This document shows, one piece after another, positions 19,601 through 27,220 of a DNA stretch of 64,000 nucleotides (the first letter of the stretch is position 1; each line of letters begins with the position of its first letter). The translations under genes were made by a program, and so were the position numbers. The stretch comes from Bacteroidales bacterium (lineage in GTDB: Bacteria; Bacteroidota; Bacteroidia; Bacteroidales; UBA932): assembly GCA_017550025.1 (NCBI GenBank), contig JAFYLU010000097.1, positions 1-64,000 of the forward strand. Direction: 5' to 3'. The notes under the pieces are model-generated. The model was not told the DNA's origin. It searched no databases and saw nothing but the letters and a program-made list of their open reading frames with translations.

Positions 19601-19780
19601 AGCATATATTCTTGCGAGCGAATCAACTCCTTCCGGATATATTACTTTGAAATGATCGGTCTCGACCGAGTACCACTTCAGCTTTCCCGGATCGTCTCCC
19701 GTCACATAGAACTGTGCTGACGCGAATGATGGAATCAGTGAGCAGATGACCAGTATGATGTTTTTCAGAAATTTCGTCAT
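16691..19780 (-). CDS. putative metallopeptidase-like / TolB-type propeller / outer-membrane barrel protein
   Basis: This 1029-aa protein has a signal peptide (cleavage after SFASA). Residues ~30-300 look like a gluzincin peptidase domain: HESRH at 130-134 fits HExxH, and EGDAVITE (172-179) fits the downstream third-ligand helix of the MA-like family. Residues ~310-620 contain repeated beta strands with PD40/TolB-like character (FSYGNKLMFTCDRTGVNELY). From ~650 alternating aromatic strands end in a terminal Phe (FNVTF), as in BAM-inserted barrels. The fusion suggests a surface-anchored peptidase or a receptor with a peptidase-like plug. Catalytic activity is inferred from the motif only. It starts an operon with the CpXC gene. 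Confidence 0.65.
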   Translation of the reverse strand: MTKFLKNIILVICSLIPSFASAQFYVTGDDPGKLKWYSVETDHFKVIYPEGVDSLARIYARKIEGFRLPVSLTSGYISGEGDGKKMPVVIHAYNAANGSVAWAPKRMDLFTLPSAYDPDPMPWSTMLAVHESRHITQMQFGMTGRLKPGNWFFGEMWNILASLVYPGISTMEGDAVITETAWTSSGRGRTADFLNYYMTAFDQGDFRNWYKWRFVSQKYNAPDYYSLGYLTIGGLRYLYDCPDFMSQAYHLSARRPLKFTSFRKTIEKVSGKDFDEVFTEICDTMQAIWSNEAAARMPFIPADTVSAETRTYTDYTNLLMTDRGLYAIRNGHSDTPALVKIGDDGNVRVIKRFAYETSGIRWSPYFNRIYWSEGSTDERWNLQSRSRIMYMETGNEKTGGLKNRELLFNPAPTASEAHMAVTEYEVNGRSALNVISGVDGRKIRRYEAPDTLQLIETAWLGNDIYATAVSDNGYGIYLLQLDDNINMKGAWKTILAPQSVKIKDFSSYGNKLMFTCDRTGVNELYHLEPESRSLIQKTSTRYGASDFQYSIDGEWLYYCSQTLDGKRIFRTHRDSLISRKADFTTRHTYPIAERLASQERKAAETIEPVNEEAIEISEPERYRKLPHMFNVHSWTPVYVNVDNIMNMSYDYIWQAASLGASGIIQNRLATAVGEFGYSAHKDPFNPAKWRHSAHAELTYSGLYPVFEASVDFNDRAARQYKTTVYQADGRNGIEVASSELGVPYIEGRLSVYLPLSFSSGGWYKGLVPKITYRISNDMFDSGVTMVEMEEHYSPFDGGIALSQNPVFAGRYEGRNGFRHSISGSLRAYTMLTTASSAVYPKWGIGLELGAMYNIESSSILSPMGYAYAYGYIPGIMPEHGIRLTATHQTSLNHKAYFSQSITNILPRGLSSYGAALSWLSIRNHDLTRITAEYAAPVFIGDISIWGRMFAIKRLVLVPHLDYTFTGNGSLLSAGGSLILDLHSILAFDWPCSIGVTASYNGGSAFNQVSQGIGIRMKHYHVGPTFNVTF

Positions 19781-19811
19781 ATTTTTCTTATAAAGGGAAT
19801 AAGCGCAACCG

Positions 19812-19838
19812 CAAATCTAATTATTTTTTATATTTTTG
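19812..19838. promoter_or_regulatory. divergent -7 boxes between the 1029-aa protein gene and the Na/Pi symporter gene
   Basis: Minus strand TAGATTTG (19812-19819) faces the large barrel gene (ATG at 19780). Plus strand TATTTTTG (19831-19838) faces the symporter gene (ATG at 19887). Both match TAnnTTTG exactly and lie 11 bp apart, so the two promoters probably compete. Neither has a clear -33 box at 19-21 bp. Confidence 0.45.
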
Positions 19839-19886
19839 TGATTCAATCACATCATTTAGTGAGAAAATAAAACAACCATATTCAAT

Positions 19887-21644
19887 ATGACAACTATTCT
19901 TAATGTGCTTTCCGTTCTTGGTGGACTTGCAATGTTCCTCTACGGAATGGCACTTATGAGCGAAGGTCTCCAGAAATCTGCAGGTGACCGCCTCAGGGCA
20001 TTCATGGCCTCAATGACTTCAAATGCTTTCAAGCGTGTACTTACCGGAACTGTAGTGACAGCCCTTGTGCAGTCTTCATCGGCTACTACCATCATGGTGG
20101 TGAGCTTTGTGAATGCAGGACTCCTTACTCTCGGCAATGCCATCGGAGTCATCATGGGAGCCAACATCGGAACCACTCTTACAGCATGGATCACTTCTCT
20201 TGGATTCTCTGTCAACATCGCTCTTTTCGCAGTGCCGATGATGGCGTTCGGATTTGTAATGCATTCTTCAAAGAAGGCTTCATTGAAGAATGTGGGTCAG
20301 TTCCTCATGGGATTCGCTGTCATGTATGTTGGTCTTACCTTCATGAAGGACTGCTCTAATGCGATACTTGACAACTACCAGTCAGGAATGATGTCGTTCT
20401 TCGGAAGCATCAACGGATTCGGTTTCGGTTCTGTTCTCCTCTTCCTCATTGCAGGAGCGGTGCTTACAATTGTCCTTCAGGCTTCCAGCGCGACAATGGC
20501 CATCACAATGCTTCTTGCAGCTTCAGGACTTATCGACTTCAAGCTTGCGGTTGCCATGGTGCTTGGAGAGAACATCGGAACGACAATCACAGCAAATATT
20601 GCTGCAGCAGTGGCCAATACATCTGCCAAGAGAGCTGCCAGAGCACATACAATCTTCAATATCGTAGGTGTGATCTGGGTTCTGATTGTGCTCAAGCCTA
20701 TCATAGGACTCATATGTATGATCATGGAATCCCTCGGCTTCTATGATCCTGTGGAGGCGAGCCGTCAGCTTGCCCATATCGCGAACAGCGGAATCAGTGT
20801 ATCTCCTGAAGATATGGAGATGTACAAGAATTCATTGCTTTACGGTATCGCAATGCTTCATACTCTCTTCAACATCACAAATACATGCGTGCTGATCTGG
20901 TTCGTTCCGCTCATCGAGAAGGCTGTGATCTGGCTTGTGAAGGAGCCGAAGGGAGAGACAGAGGTGTTCAGACTCAAGTATATTTCAGGAGGTCCTCTCA
21001 GCACTGCAGAACTTTCGATCAACGAGGCGCAGCAGGAACTTATACATTTCGCACAGATATGCCGCAACGGCTTCGGTTACATCCGTCAGGCAGTCAATGA
21101 GCAGAATCCTGAAAAGTTCGATGCCCTTAACGACAAGCTCGTGAAGTATGAGGAGATTACCGACAGGATCGAATATGAAATCGCTACATATCTCAATGAG
21201 GTGAGCAAGAATGAAATCAGTGAGGAGGCGGCAAGCAAGATCAAGGCGATGTACAAGATCATCAGCGAACTTGAGTCTCTCGGTGATTCTGGCGAGGCGA
21301 TCGGCCGTATCCTCAAGAGAAAGAATGTTCATCACAAGGAATTCGACAAGCCTATTCTTGACCGTCTCAACAAGATCATGGATCTCGTACAGAAGAGCTA
21401 TGACGTGATGATTGAGAATATCCAGAATCCGGATCTCAAGGATATTGCAAATGCAGAGAATGCCGAGTACAATATCAACGAGTGCAGAAATCATCTTCGT
21501 GAGGAGCATATCGTCAATATCGAGAGCAACAGCTACAACTATCTCACAGGCGTATATTTCATGGATGTGCTTTCTGAACTTGAGAAGATCGGAGACTTCC
21601 TTATCAATATCTCACAGGCGACTTTGAGAGCAAATGAGAAATAG
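19887..21644 (+). CDS. Na/phosphate symporter with C-terminal PhoU-like domain
   Basis: The 585-aa protein has the two inverted Na/Pi-cotransporter repeats of the NptA family: VQSSSATTIMVVSFVNAG with MGANIGTTLTAWI in the first and LQASSATMAITMLLAASG with GENIGTTITANIAA in the second. After the last membrane segment (about residue 330) comes a helical PhoU-like domain (residues ~350-580). It imports phosphate using the sodium gradient, and the PhoU part probably regulates it. The last 11 bp overlap the start of the next gene, indicating coupling. Confidence 0.93.
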   Translation: MTTILNVLSVLGGLAMFLYGMALMSEGLQKSAGDRLRAFMASMTSNAFKRVLTGTVVTALVQSSSATTIMVVSFVNAGLLTLGNAIGVIMGANIGTTLTAWITSLGFSVNIALFAVPMMAFGFVMHSSKKASLKNVGQFLMGFAVMYVGLTFMKDCSNAILDNYQSGMMSFFGSINGFGFGSVLLFLIAGAVLTIVLQASSATMAITMLLAASGLIDFKLAVAMVLGENIGTTITANIAAAVANTSAKRAARAHTIFNIVGVIWVLIVLKPIIGLICMIMESLGFYDPVEASRQLAHIANSGISVSPEDMEMYKNSLLYGIAMLHTLFNITNTCVLIWFVPLIEKAVIWLVKEPKGETEVFRLKYISGGPLSTAELSINEAQQELIHFAQICRNGFGYIRQAVNEQNPEKFDALNDKLVKYEEITDRIEYEIATYLNEVSKNEISEEAASKIKAMYKIISELESLGDSGEAIGRILKRKNVHHKEFDKPILDRLNKIMDLVQKSYDVMIENIQNPDLKDIANAENAEYNINECRNHLREEHIVNIESNSYNYLTGVYFMDVLSELEKIGDFLINISQATLRANEK

Positions 21645-22584
21645 TATTGCAATTCTCCTGCTTGCAGTTTTCTTGGCGGCAGGATGCGGACAAGGTAAGA
21701 AGGCAGAGCATTTTACAGCTCTGCCTTTTCCCTCTTCGGTTCCACCTGGAATGATGACAGATCCGCAGGACAGGGCTGAATACCTTGCCTCACATTATTG
21801 GGATGGAATAACAGATCCGTCAAGGACATTTCCTTCAGACTCCATCCTTATAAGCGGAGTCCGCAGGACTGATGTTGAACAGAAATTCGCAGACTGGACA
21901 TCTATTCTGGACATGGTGCCTTTGAAGAATGCGGCAAGTGCTGTTTCCAGGCTTTATGACAGGGCTGTTGCATGCGAGACGAAGGATACCTCGTCCAATG
22001 TATTCGAGACTTTCACAGACCTTTTTGTCAAGTATTTCTATGATCCTAATTCTCCTATGAGGAATGAGGAACATTATCTTGCTTTCGTGAGCCGTCTGTC
22101 CTCATATGAGGGATTGACTTCTGAAATGAGGGATAAATATGCCTATCAGGCTGAAATGTGCTCAAAGAACAGGGTAGGAAAGGTGGCTGCAGACTTCAGA
22201 TTTGCAGACAGGTACGGAAAGATCCGCACATTGCATGAGGTCGATGCTCCGCTTGTCCTTCTATTCTTCAGCAATCCCGGCTGTGAGGCCTGCATGAACA
22301 TTATCCAGGTGCTGAAGGGAGATCCTATGATTTCCGGCATGATAGCCGACGGAAGCCTTGCTGTGGTCAATATATACATTGATGAGGATCTTCAGGGATG
22401 GAAGGATTATATGCCTGTCTATCCGGAAGAATGGTATAACGGCTTTGATCCTGATCTCGTTATAAGGACAGAAAATCTTTACAGTGTACGTGCCATACCT
22501 TCCCTCTATCTTCTTGACAAAGAAAAAAGGGTCATCATGAAAGATGCCCCTGAAGATCGTGTATTCTCATATCTATCGAGATAG
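21634..22584 (+). CDS. DUF5106 / thioredoxin-like lipoprotein
   Basis: This 316-aa lipoprotein has signal MRNSIAILLLAVFLAAGC. The first part (~40-180) resembles DUF5106 (DRAEYLASHYWDGITDPS). The C-terminal part is a thioredoxin fold with active site NPGCEACMNI (CxxC is CEAC) and the cis-Pro segment VRAIPSLYLLD. Such proteins reduce or isomerise disulfides at the periplasmic face. The ATG overlaps the end of the symporter gene by 11 bp. The stop codon overlaps the end of the convergent AraC-type gene by 12 bp, leaving no space for a terminator between them. Confidence 0.85.
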   Translation: MRNSIAILLLAVFLAAGCGQGKKAEHFTALPFPSSVPPGMMTDPQDRAEYLASHYWDGITDPSRTFPSDSILISGVRRTDVEQKFADWTSILDMVPLKNAASAVSRLYDRAVACETKDTSSNVFETFTDLFVKYFYDPNSPMRNEEHYLAFVSRLSSYEGLTSEMRDKYAYQAEMCSKNRVGKVAADFRFADRYGKIRTLHEVDAPLVLLFFSNPGCEACMNIIQVLKGDPMISGMIADGSLAVVNIYIDEDLQGWKDYMPVYPEEWYNGFDPDLVIRTENLYSVRAIPSLYLLDKEKRVIMKDAPEDRVFSYLSR

Positions 22585-23664
22585 ATATGCCTTTCTGTAT
22601 CGGAGAGGTGTCGTTCCTGTAACGATTTTGAACCATCTTGAGAAATTATAGTTCTGCGGTATTCCCACCCTTATGCCGATGTCCTCGATAGATATCTTTT
22701 CTTTCGAGGTAAGGAGTATCTTGCTCTCCTCAATCCTCAATGTGTTGAGCCATATCTGGAATGTGGTTCCCAGTTCGTTGTTTATGTATTGGGAGAGATA
22801 ATTATGGTTTGTGCCCATCTGTGATGCCACTTCCTTGATGTTGAGTCCTTCGTTACAGAAGCCCTTGTCGCTTATCCATTTCTCTACGATAGGCGCCATC
22901 TTTTCAGCCAGGTCTTTAGACTTTTCCTTCCTCTCAACTTTAGGTTCAGATTCGAGGTACAGATTCTTCCTTCTGACATTGTCAATCTTCTTGGTTGCAA
23001 AACCGATAAGCTTGAAAACAAGATAAATGTATATGCAAGGAACCGTAATATAGTATATAAGCTGCAGTGATTCTATATAGAAGACCATCAATGTTCCGAT
23101 GAAAAGGATGAAACACAGCAGCAGAGTCACATACATCCATTTCATGTCCGGACCCTCATCATAATAGTTCTCTATTTCGCGAGTACACTTTCTGTATTCT
23201 TTTGTGCAGGTGAACAGCATCCATATGCATTTTGCTGCGTATATACAGCCGAAAATGATCATTATCGTCTTCTGTGCAGATGGAAAAATGAGTCCCACAA
23301 ATCCGCTTATCGCCATAAGGACAAGCGGAACAAATCCGTCTGTGATGAAATTCCTTATGATATATCTCGGGGTTTCTATAAGGAAGAGAAATGATGAATA
23401 TGTAAGCCAGGAAAAGCAGAGGGTTGTTGTTACCTGCATCCAGAAATCCTCATAATCTCCATGATGCTGGGGGAGCAGCAGTCTGAATACGCAGTAACAT
23501 GCTATCAATCCGGTTGCACCTCCCAATGTATAGCGGGCTATCTTGTAGTTTTTCAGGCTATCATCCTTTTTCGGCATATTGAGTGTCATCACTGCAAGTG
23601 TCAGTATTCCGAAAATCAGAATATATGCAAAATTGACGAGTATATATGAATAGTTTTGTCCCAT
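22573..23664 (-). CDS. membrane-embedded AraC-family transcriptional regulator
   Basis: The N-terminal ~215 residues of this 363-aa protein form six or seven hydrophobic membrane segments (from YILVNFAYILIFGILTLAV to YYITVPCIYIYLVFKLIGF). A charged linker (~230-255) leads to a C-terminal AraC/XylS double helix-turn-helix (~265-363) with LNIKEVASQMGTNHNYLSQ and ISIEDIGIRVG, then FSRWFKIVTGTTPLRYR. It is thus a one-component regulator that stays in the membrane while binding DNA. It is divergent from the fimbrial operon across a 313-bp regulatory gap, so that operon is its most likely target. The inducing signal is unknown. Confidence 0.85.
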   Translation of the reverse strand: MGQNYSYILVNFAYILIFGILTLAVMTLNMPKKDDSLKNYKIARYTLGGATGLIACYCVFRLLLPQHHGDYEDFWMQVTTTLCFSWLTYSSFLFLIETPRYIIRNFITDGFVPLVLMAISGFVGLIFPSAQKTIMIIFGCIYAAKCIWMLFTCTKEYRKCTREIENYYDEGPDMKWMYVTLLLCFILFIGTLMVFYIESLQLIYYITVPCIYIYLVFKLIGFATKKIDNVRRKNLYLESEPKVERKEKSKDLAEKMAPIVEKWISDKGFCNEGLNIKEVASQMGTNHNYLSQYINNELGTTFQIWLNTLRIEESKILLTSKEKISIEDIGIRVGIPQNYNFSRWFKIVTGTTPLRYRKAYLSR

Positions 23665-23685
23665 TATTCAAAATCATTTCGGTCG

Positions 23686-23693
23686 CAAATTTA
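23686..23693 (-). promoter_or_regulatory. -7 box of the AraC-type regulator gene
   Basis: Minus-strand TAAATTTG (exact TAnnTTTG) lies 21 bp upstream of the regulator's ATG. No good -33 box is visible, as expected for a promoter needing an activator. Confidence 0.45.
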
Positions 23694-23713
23694 AAAAATT
23701 CAATTTAAATCAG

Positions 23714-23797
23714 ATTGTGTTTGTATTAAATTTTATACACACGCAGGCCTGAAAAATTGTGTGTGCATCATTTTTATGCAATAAAATTTGTTTATGC
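23714..23797. promoter_or_regulatory. repeated boxes in the AraC/fimbria intergenic region
   Basis: ATTGTGTTTG (23714-23723) and ATTGTGTGTG (23756-23765) are near-identical direct repeats exactly 42 bp apart (four helical turns), with an inverted CACAC (23738-23742) between them. TTTATGC occurs twice (23773-23779 and 23791-23797), 18 bp apart. All lie upstream of the fimbrial promoter and are candidate sites for the membrane AraC protein. Confidence 0.4.
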
Positions 23798-23856
23798 GTC
23801 AAAAAATGCGGGTTTGAAAATATAAATTGCGCTCATGGAAAAACATGAATACAAGA

Positions 23857-23889
23857 TTTGTTCTCTCTATCCGGGGGCATTTAACTTTG
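23857..23889 (+). promoter_or_regulatory. fimbrial operon promoter
   Basis: TTTG (23857-23860), 21-bp spacer, TAACTTTG (23882-23889, exact). Transcription would start near 23896, leaving an ~80-nt leader with two hairpins: CCCGG/CCGGG (23911-23928) followed by TTTTC, and ATATTG/CAATAT (23935-23950). Confidence 0.65.
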
Positions 23890-23910
23890 CTTCCGCTGAA
23901 CGATAGGGAT

Positions 23911-23932
23911 CCCGGTTTTCTTTCCGGGTTTT
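23911..23932 (+). promoter_or_regulatory. leader hairpin before the fimbrial operon
   Basis: A 5-bp GC stem with an 8-nt loop of pyrimidines is followed by TTTTC. It resembles a weak intrinsic terminator and could act as an attenuator or leader stabiliser. The stem is short, so this is tentative. Confidence 0.35.
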
Positions 23933-23977
23933 CAATATTGTCAGCAATATATTTTACCTGATAAATAGGATTTGCTG

Positions 23978-24583
23978 ATGAAACGCTATCTTACAATTAC
24001 AGTAATTTTTATTCTTGCCTTTGCCGGTACAGCTTCCGCACAGAAAGTCGCCGTCAAGACAAATGCGCTCTACTGGGCGACTACTACTCCTAATGTAGGA
24101 ATGGAGTTCGCTTTGTCTGACCGCTGGACTCTGGAGGTTACCGGAGGCTATAATCCATGGACTCTTGACAAGGAGAAGAACATGAAGGTAAAGCATTTTC
24201 TTGTCACTCCTGAAGTGAGGTACTGGTTCTGCGAAAGCTTCAATGGTCATTTCCTCGGCCTGAATGCCAATTATACCCAATATAATATAGGAGGAGTTCA
24301 TGTTCTCAATGCATTCACTCCTTCGGAAGGTGACGGTCCTTTCGTTGATTCTTGCCTTAATTCACGCATCGAGGGATGGGCTGCCGGAGCCGGAATCACT
24401 TATGGACATTCATGGATCATCGCTCCGAGGTGGAATATGGAACTGAATTTAGGTCTTGGTTACTGGTATACCGCCTATGACAGCTACGAGAACCGCAAGT
24501 GCGGACTTTTCAAGGATTCGGGCGTCAGACATGTCTTCGGTCTGACTGATGTAGGACTTTCATTCATTTATATGATAAGATAA
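23978..24583 (+). CDS. DUF3575 outer-membrane protein (first gene of fimbrial operon)
   Basis: A 201-aa protein with a signal peptide (MKRYLTITVIFILAFAGTASA) followed at once by the DUF3575 hallmark VAVKTNALYWATTTPNVGMEF and a small eight-strand-like barrel (GHFLGLNANYTQYNIGGVH, GITYGHSWIIAPRWNMELNLG). DUF3575 proteins typically precede DUF3868 and FimB/Mfa2-type fimbrial genes in Bacteroidales, and their role is unproven. The ATG at 23978 is chosen over a TTG two codons earlier. The next gene starts 13 bp downstream. Confidence 0.85.
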   Translation: MKRYLTITVIFILAFAGTASAQKVAVKTNALYWATTTPNVGMEFALSDRWTLEVTGGYNPWTLDKEKNMKVKHFLVTPEVRYWFCESFNGHFLGLNANYTQYNIGGVHVLNAFTPSEGDGPFVDSCLNSRIEGWAAGAGITYGHSWIIAPRWNMELNLGLGYWYTAYDSYENRKCGLFKDSGVRHVFGLTDVGLSFIYMIR

Positions 24584-24595
24584 GGAGGAATTGTC

Positions 24596-25930
24596 ATGAA
24601 GAAATCAATAATCATATCAGCTTTGGTCCTCATGTTTTCAAGCGCTTTGAACGCGCAGTCTGTGATCAGCAGCGAATCGCTTGTTGAAGATGGTGAAAGA
24701 ATAATCGTTTCATTTGAAGTCCATACTGATGAAAACGGCATACCGGCAAAGCGCAAGGAAGTCATCATGCCTTATGTCTACAATTCAAAGGATACAATCT
24801 GGCTTGAGACACTCGAGGTCTACGGAAAAGGAAGATTCAAGAGAGAAAGACAGGAAAACCACATCGCGGGTGATGTAGACTGGGGACTTTCGGAAAATCA
24901 GATCCTTAAGGGCGATACATATCATTATGTATGTGCGACCCCTCTCAAGAGATGGATGAAGTCCACCAACCTCGGAATAAAGAGACAGATCGTAGGTTGT
25001 GCATGTGAGGATGACCTTGCCGATGAGACAGTGGCACAGGGAATCAGACTCTTCGAAGATCCGCTTCCGCCGGCAAGAAGAATACCTTCGACATATGTTC
25101 TTGCAGAAGCTACAAGGCAGTGGGATTTCGGACAGGATGAACTTGAAATAATCTTCAAGGTTTCAAAGATAGAGATCGACTCTACTGTATTCAATAATGA
25201 GGTTACCTTCGGAAAGATTCTTTCTGCAATCGACAAGATCTTTGCAAATCCGAAATACAAGATGGATAAGATCGAGATTGCCGGATATGCTTCACCTGAA
25301 GGAAGAAGAAGCTTCAACAACTGGCTTGGCCAGAACCGCGCAAAGGCACTCATCGATTACATTATCGAGAACCGACCGCAGTATAATCTTACATCAGATG
25401 ATTTCAGACTACGTAACGGAGAAGAAAACTGGCCTGGCTTGAGACGACTTGTTCTGGCTTCAGCGATTGAGGAAAAGGATCAGATAGTGGAGATCATTGA
25501 CATGGATCTTCCTGACGAGGAAAAGAAGCTCAAGATAAAGGCTATCAATAGAGGAAAGGTCTGGAAGAAGATGCTTGATGAGATTTATCCTCACCTGCGC
25601 TGCGCCAGATATCTGGCTGTCTACTATGATTCAACACAGGATGAGGCTGTAGATGTCATAAATTCAGCAAATCAGATGATCAGAGACGGAAAATATGAAG
25701 AAGCTTACAATACTGTGATCGAATATGGTGATGACCTCAGGGCTTATAATACCATAGGTGTCGCGCTGATGATGCAGGGTAAGTTTGAAGAAGCTCTTCC
25801 ATGGCTCGAAAAGGCAGTTGAAAACAACACCGCTTCAGCATTGAAGAATATAGAACAGATAAATGCGGAATTTGAGTATGAAGCTCAGAAGCGTGCTGAA
25901 ATAGAGGAATATCTAAAGAAATTCGAATAA
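24596..25930 (+). CDS. DUF3868 / OmpA-like / TPR protein
   Basis: A 444-aa exported protein (signal to about LNAQ). The N-terminal half matches the DUF3868 type (GERIIVSFEVHTDENG, KGDTYHYVCATPLKRWM). Residues ~205-260 look OmpA-like: KIEIAGYASPEGRRSFN then LGQNRAKALIDYI, the peptidoglycan-contacting motif. Residues ~375-440 are TPR (AYNTIGVALMMQGKFEEAL). Its position between DUF3575 and the fimbrillin suggests it ties fimbria biogenesis to the cell wall; that is inference. The lipoprotein encoded at 55702-57333 has the same exported domain, OmpA-like, TPR order. Confidence 0.78.
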   Translation: MKKSIIISALVLMFSSALNAQSVISSESLVEDGERIIVSFEVHTDENGIPAKRKEVIMPYVYNSKDTIWLETLEVYGKGRFKRERQENHIAGDVDWGLSENQILKGDTYHYVCATPLKRWMKSTNLGIKRQIVGCACEDDLADETVAQGIRLFEDPLPPARRIPSTYVLAEATRQWDFGQDELEIIFKVSKIEIDSTVFNNEVTFGKILSAIDKIFANPKYKMDKIEIAGYASPEGRRSFNNWLGQNRAKALIDYIIENRPQYNLTSDDFRLRNGEENWPGLRRLVLASAIEEKDQIVEIIDMDLPDEEKKLKIKAINRGKVWKKMLDEIYPHLRCARYLAVYYDSTQDEAVDVINSANQMIRDGKYEEAYNTVIEYGDDLRAYNTIGVALMMQGKFEEALPWLEKAVENNTASALKNIEQINAEFEYEAQKRAEIEEYLKKFE

Positions 25931-25969
25931 ATCAATACACTATTTTTTAACACTTTAAAATTTTAAGTT

Positions 25970-27082
25970 ATGAAACTTTCTAAATTGATGTTGTCTGCTT
26001 TCGTAGCAGCTGTGGCTCTTGTCTCATGCAACAAGGAGGAGACTACCCCGCTTCCAGATCGTCTTAAGACCGTTGAGATCTCTCTCGAGAACATGATGCT
26101 TACCAAGAGTACATCTGAATCCATCGCGGACCAGACAAAGGTACAGGTGAACAAGTTCAAGATTTTCCTTACAGATGATTCAAAGCAGACTGTTTATGTA
26201 GGAAAGAATGAATCAGGAGTGGAAATAAATCCTGTATTCACAGCCGAACAGCTTGAGAAATCAGCAGTCTTCCATTTTGTGGATCCTAAATGTACAAGAG
26301 TTATCGTGGTTGCCAACTATGGTGACAGTGACATTACATTGGCAGAACTTGGAAAAACGCTTAATATCGATGGACAGCAGAACGAAGACAACCTTCTTCT
26401 CTATGCGGAACAGCCGCTCAAGCCAGCTGACAGAGTACATAACGACAAGCTTGGTGACATCACTTACGAAGGTCCGGTCTATACTGCAGAACTTACTTTG
26501 GTTCCAAGAGTTGCCCGTTTCGAGATTGACGGATTCAATGTGGCTTTCGACAGTGCAGATCCAGAGTTCAATGAAATCAAGTTCACACAGGTGGCTTTCC
26601 AGAATTACTATCCTGGCACAACCCTGAATACAGGTGTGGAATCAGGTGATCTTGTAAAGCACATTTCTGACTTCACCAATCAGTCTATAGCATTCGGATG
26701 GCTTAACGGCACAAAGGAAGCAAAATGGTATTGGGATGCTGTGAATGCAGTATGTACTCCTGCTGCTCCAGTTGCTCAGCTTGACAAGGCTCTTGCATAC
26801 CACATGTTTGCAAATCAGACAGCTCCTACACTCGTTCTCCAGCTCCTCGCTGACGGTCAGCCTGCATATCTCTATTCAAAGAAGTTCGTGGACAGTGAGG
26901 GTAAGGAGATTGCGGAATTCAAGGAAGGTCATATCTACCGTATGCATGCAGGATCTGCAGTTGCCGGTGGTGATGGTGATATTCCTGTTGATCCAGGTGC
27001 AATCGACCCTGTAGACAGATGTCTCGAAATCACAGTTGAAGTAACTCCTTGGACAGTTGTCCTTGTAAAGCCGGAGTTCTAG
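25970..27082 (+). CDS. major fimbrillin (Mfa1/FimA-like superfamily)
   Basis: A 370-aa lipoprotein precursor with signal MKLSKLMLSAFVAAVALVSC. The mature region starts with a fimbrillin-type strand (LKTVEISLENMMLTKS), has the middle RVARFEIDGFNV segment typical of the family's second domain, and ends in the strand EITVEVTPWTVVLVKPEF. In Bacteroidetes type V pili the lipoprotein is cleaved after transport and the subunits join by donor-strand exchange. Its position before the anchor gene, and the hairpin that follows it, suggest it is the main shaft subunit. No obvious single Arg or Lys cleavage site stands out. Confidence 0.82.
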   Translation: MKLSKLMLSAFVAAVALVSCNKEETTPLPDRLKTVEISLENMMLTKSTSESIADQTKVQVNKFKIFLTDDSKQTVYVGKNESGVEINPVFTAEQLEKSAVFHFVDPKCTRVIVVANYGDSDITLAELGKTLNIDGQQNEDNLLLYAEQPLKPADRVHNDKLGDITYEGPVYTAELTLVPRVARFEIDGFNVAFDSADPEFNEIKFTQVAFQNYYPGTTLNTGVESGDLVKHISDFTNQSIAFGWLNGTKEAKWYWDAVNAVCTPAAPVAQLDKALAYHMFANQTAPTLVLQLLADGQPAYLYSKKFVDSEGKEIAEFKEGHIYRMHAGSAVAGGDGDIPVDPGAIDPVDRCLEITVEVTPWTVVLVKPEF

Positions 27083-27132
27083 AAACATATATCAAGCTTT
27101 AAAAAGCTTCAATAGAAAATCACAACATCAAT

Positions 27133-27182
27133 AAATATATGGAGGGGCTTCACCTCTCAAAGGCGCAGTCCCTCCGATATTT
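27133..27182 (+). promoter_or_regulatory. intra-operon hairpin after the major fimbrillin
   Basis: GGAGGG (27141-27146) pairs with CCCTCC (27170-27175), extended by an A/T-rich stem AAATAT/ATATTT with one unpaired base on each side. There is no T-run directly after the stem. A stem here would stabilise the fimbrillin mRNA or partly stop transcription, making shaft subunits more abundant than the anchor and tip proteins. Confidence 0.5.
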
Positions 27183-27220
27183 ATTAACCCCAGTAAACTA
27201 CACAAAAACATACATTGCTT

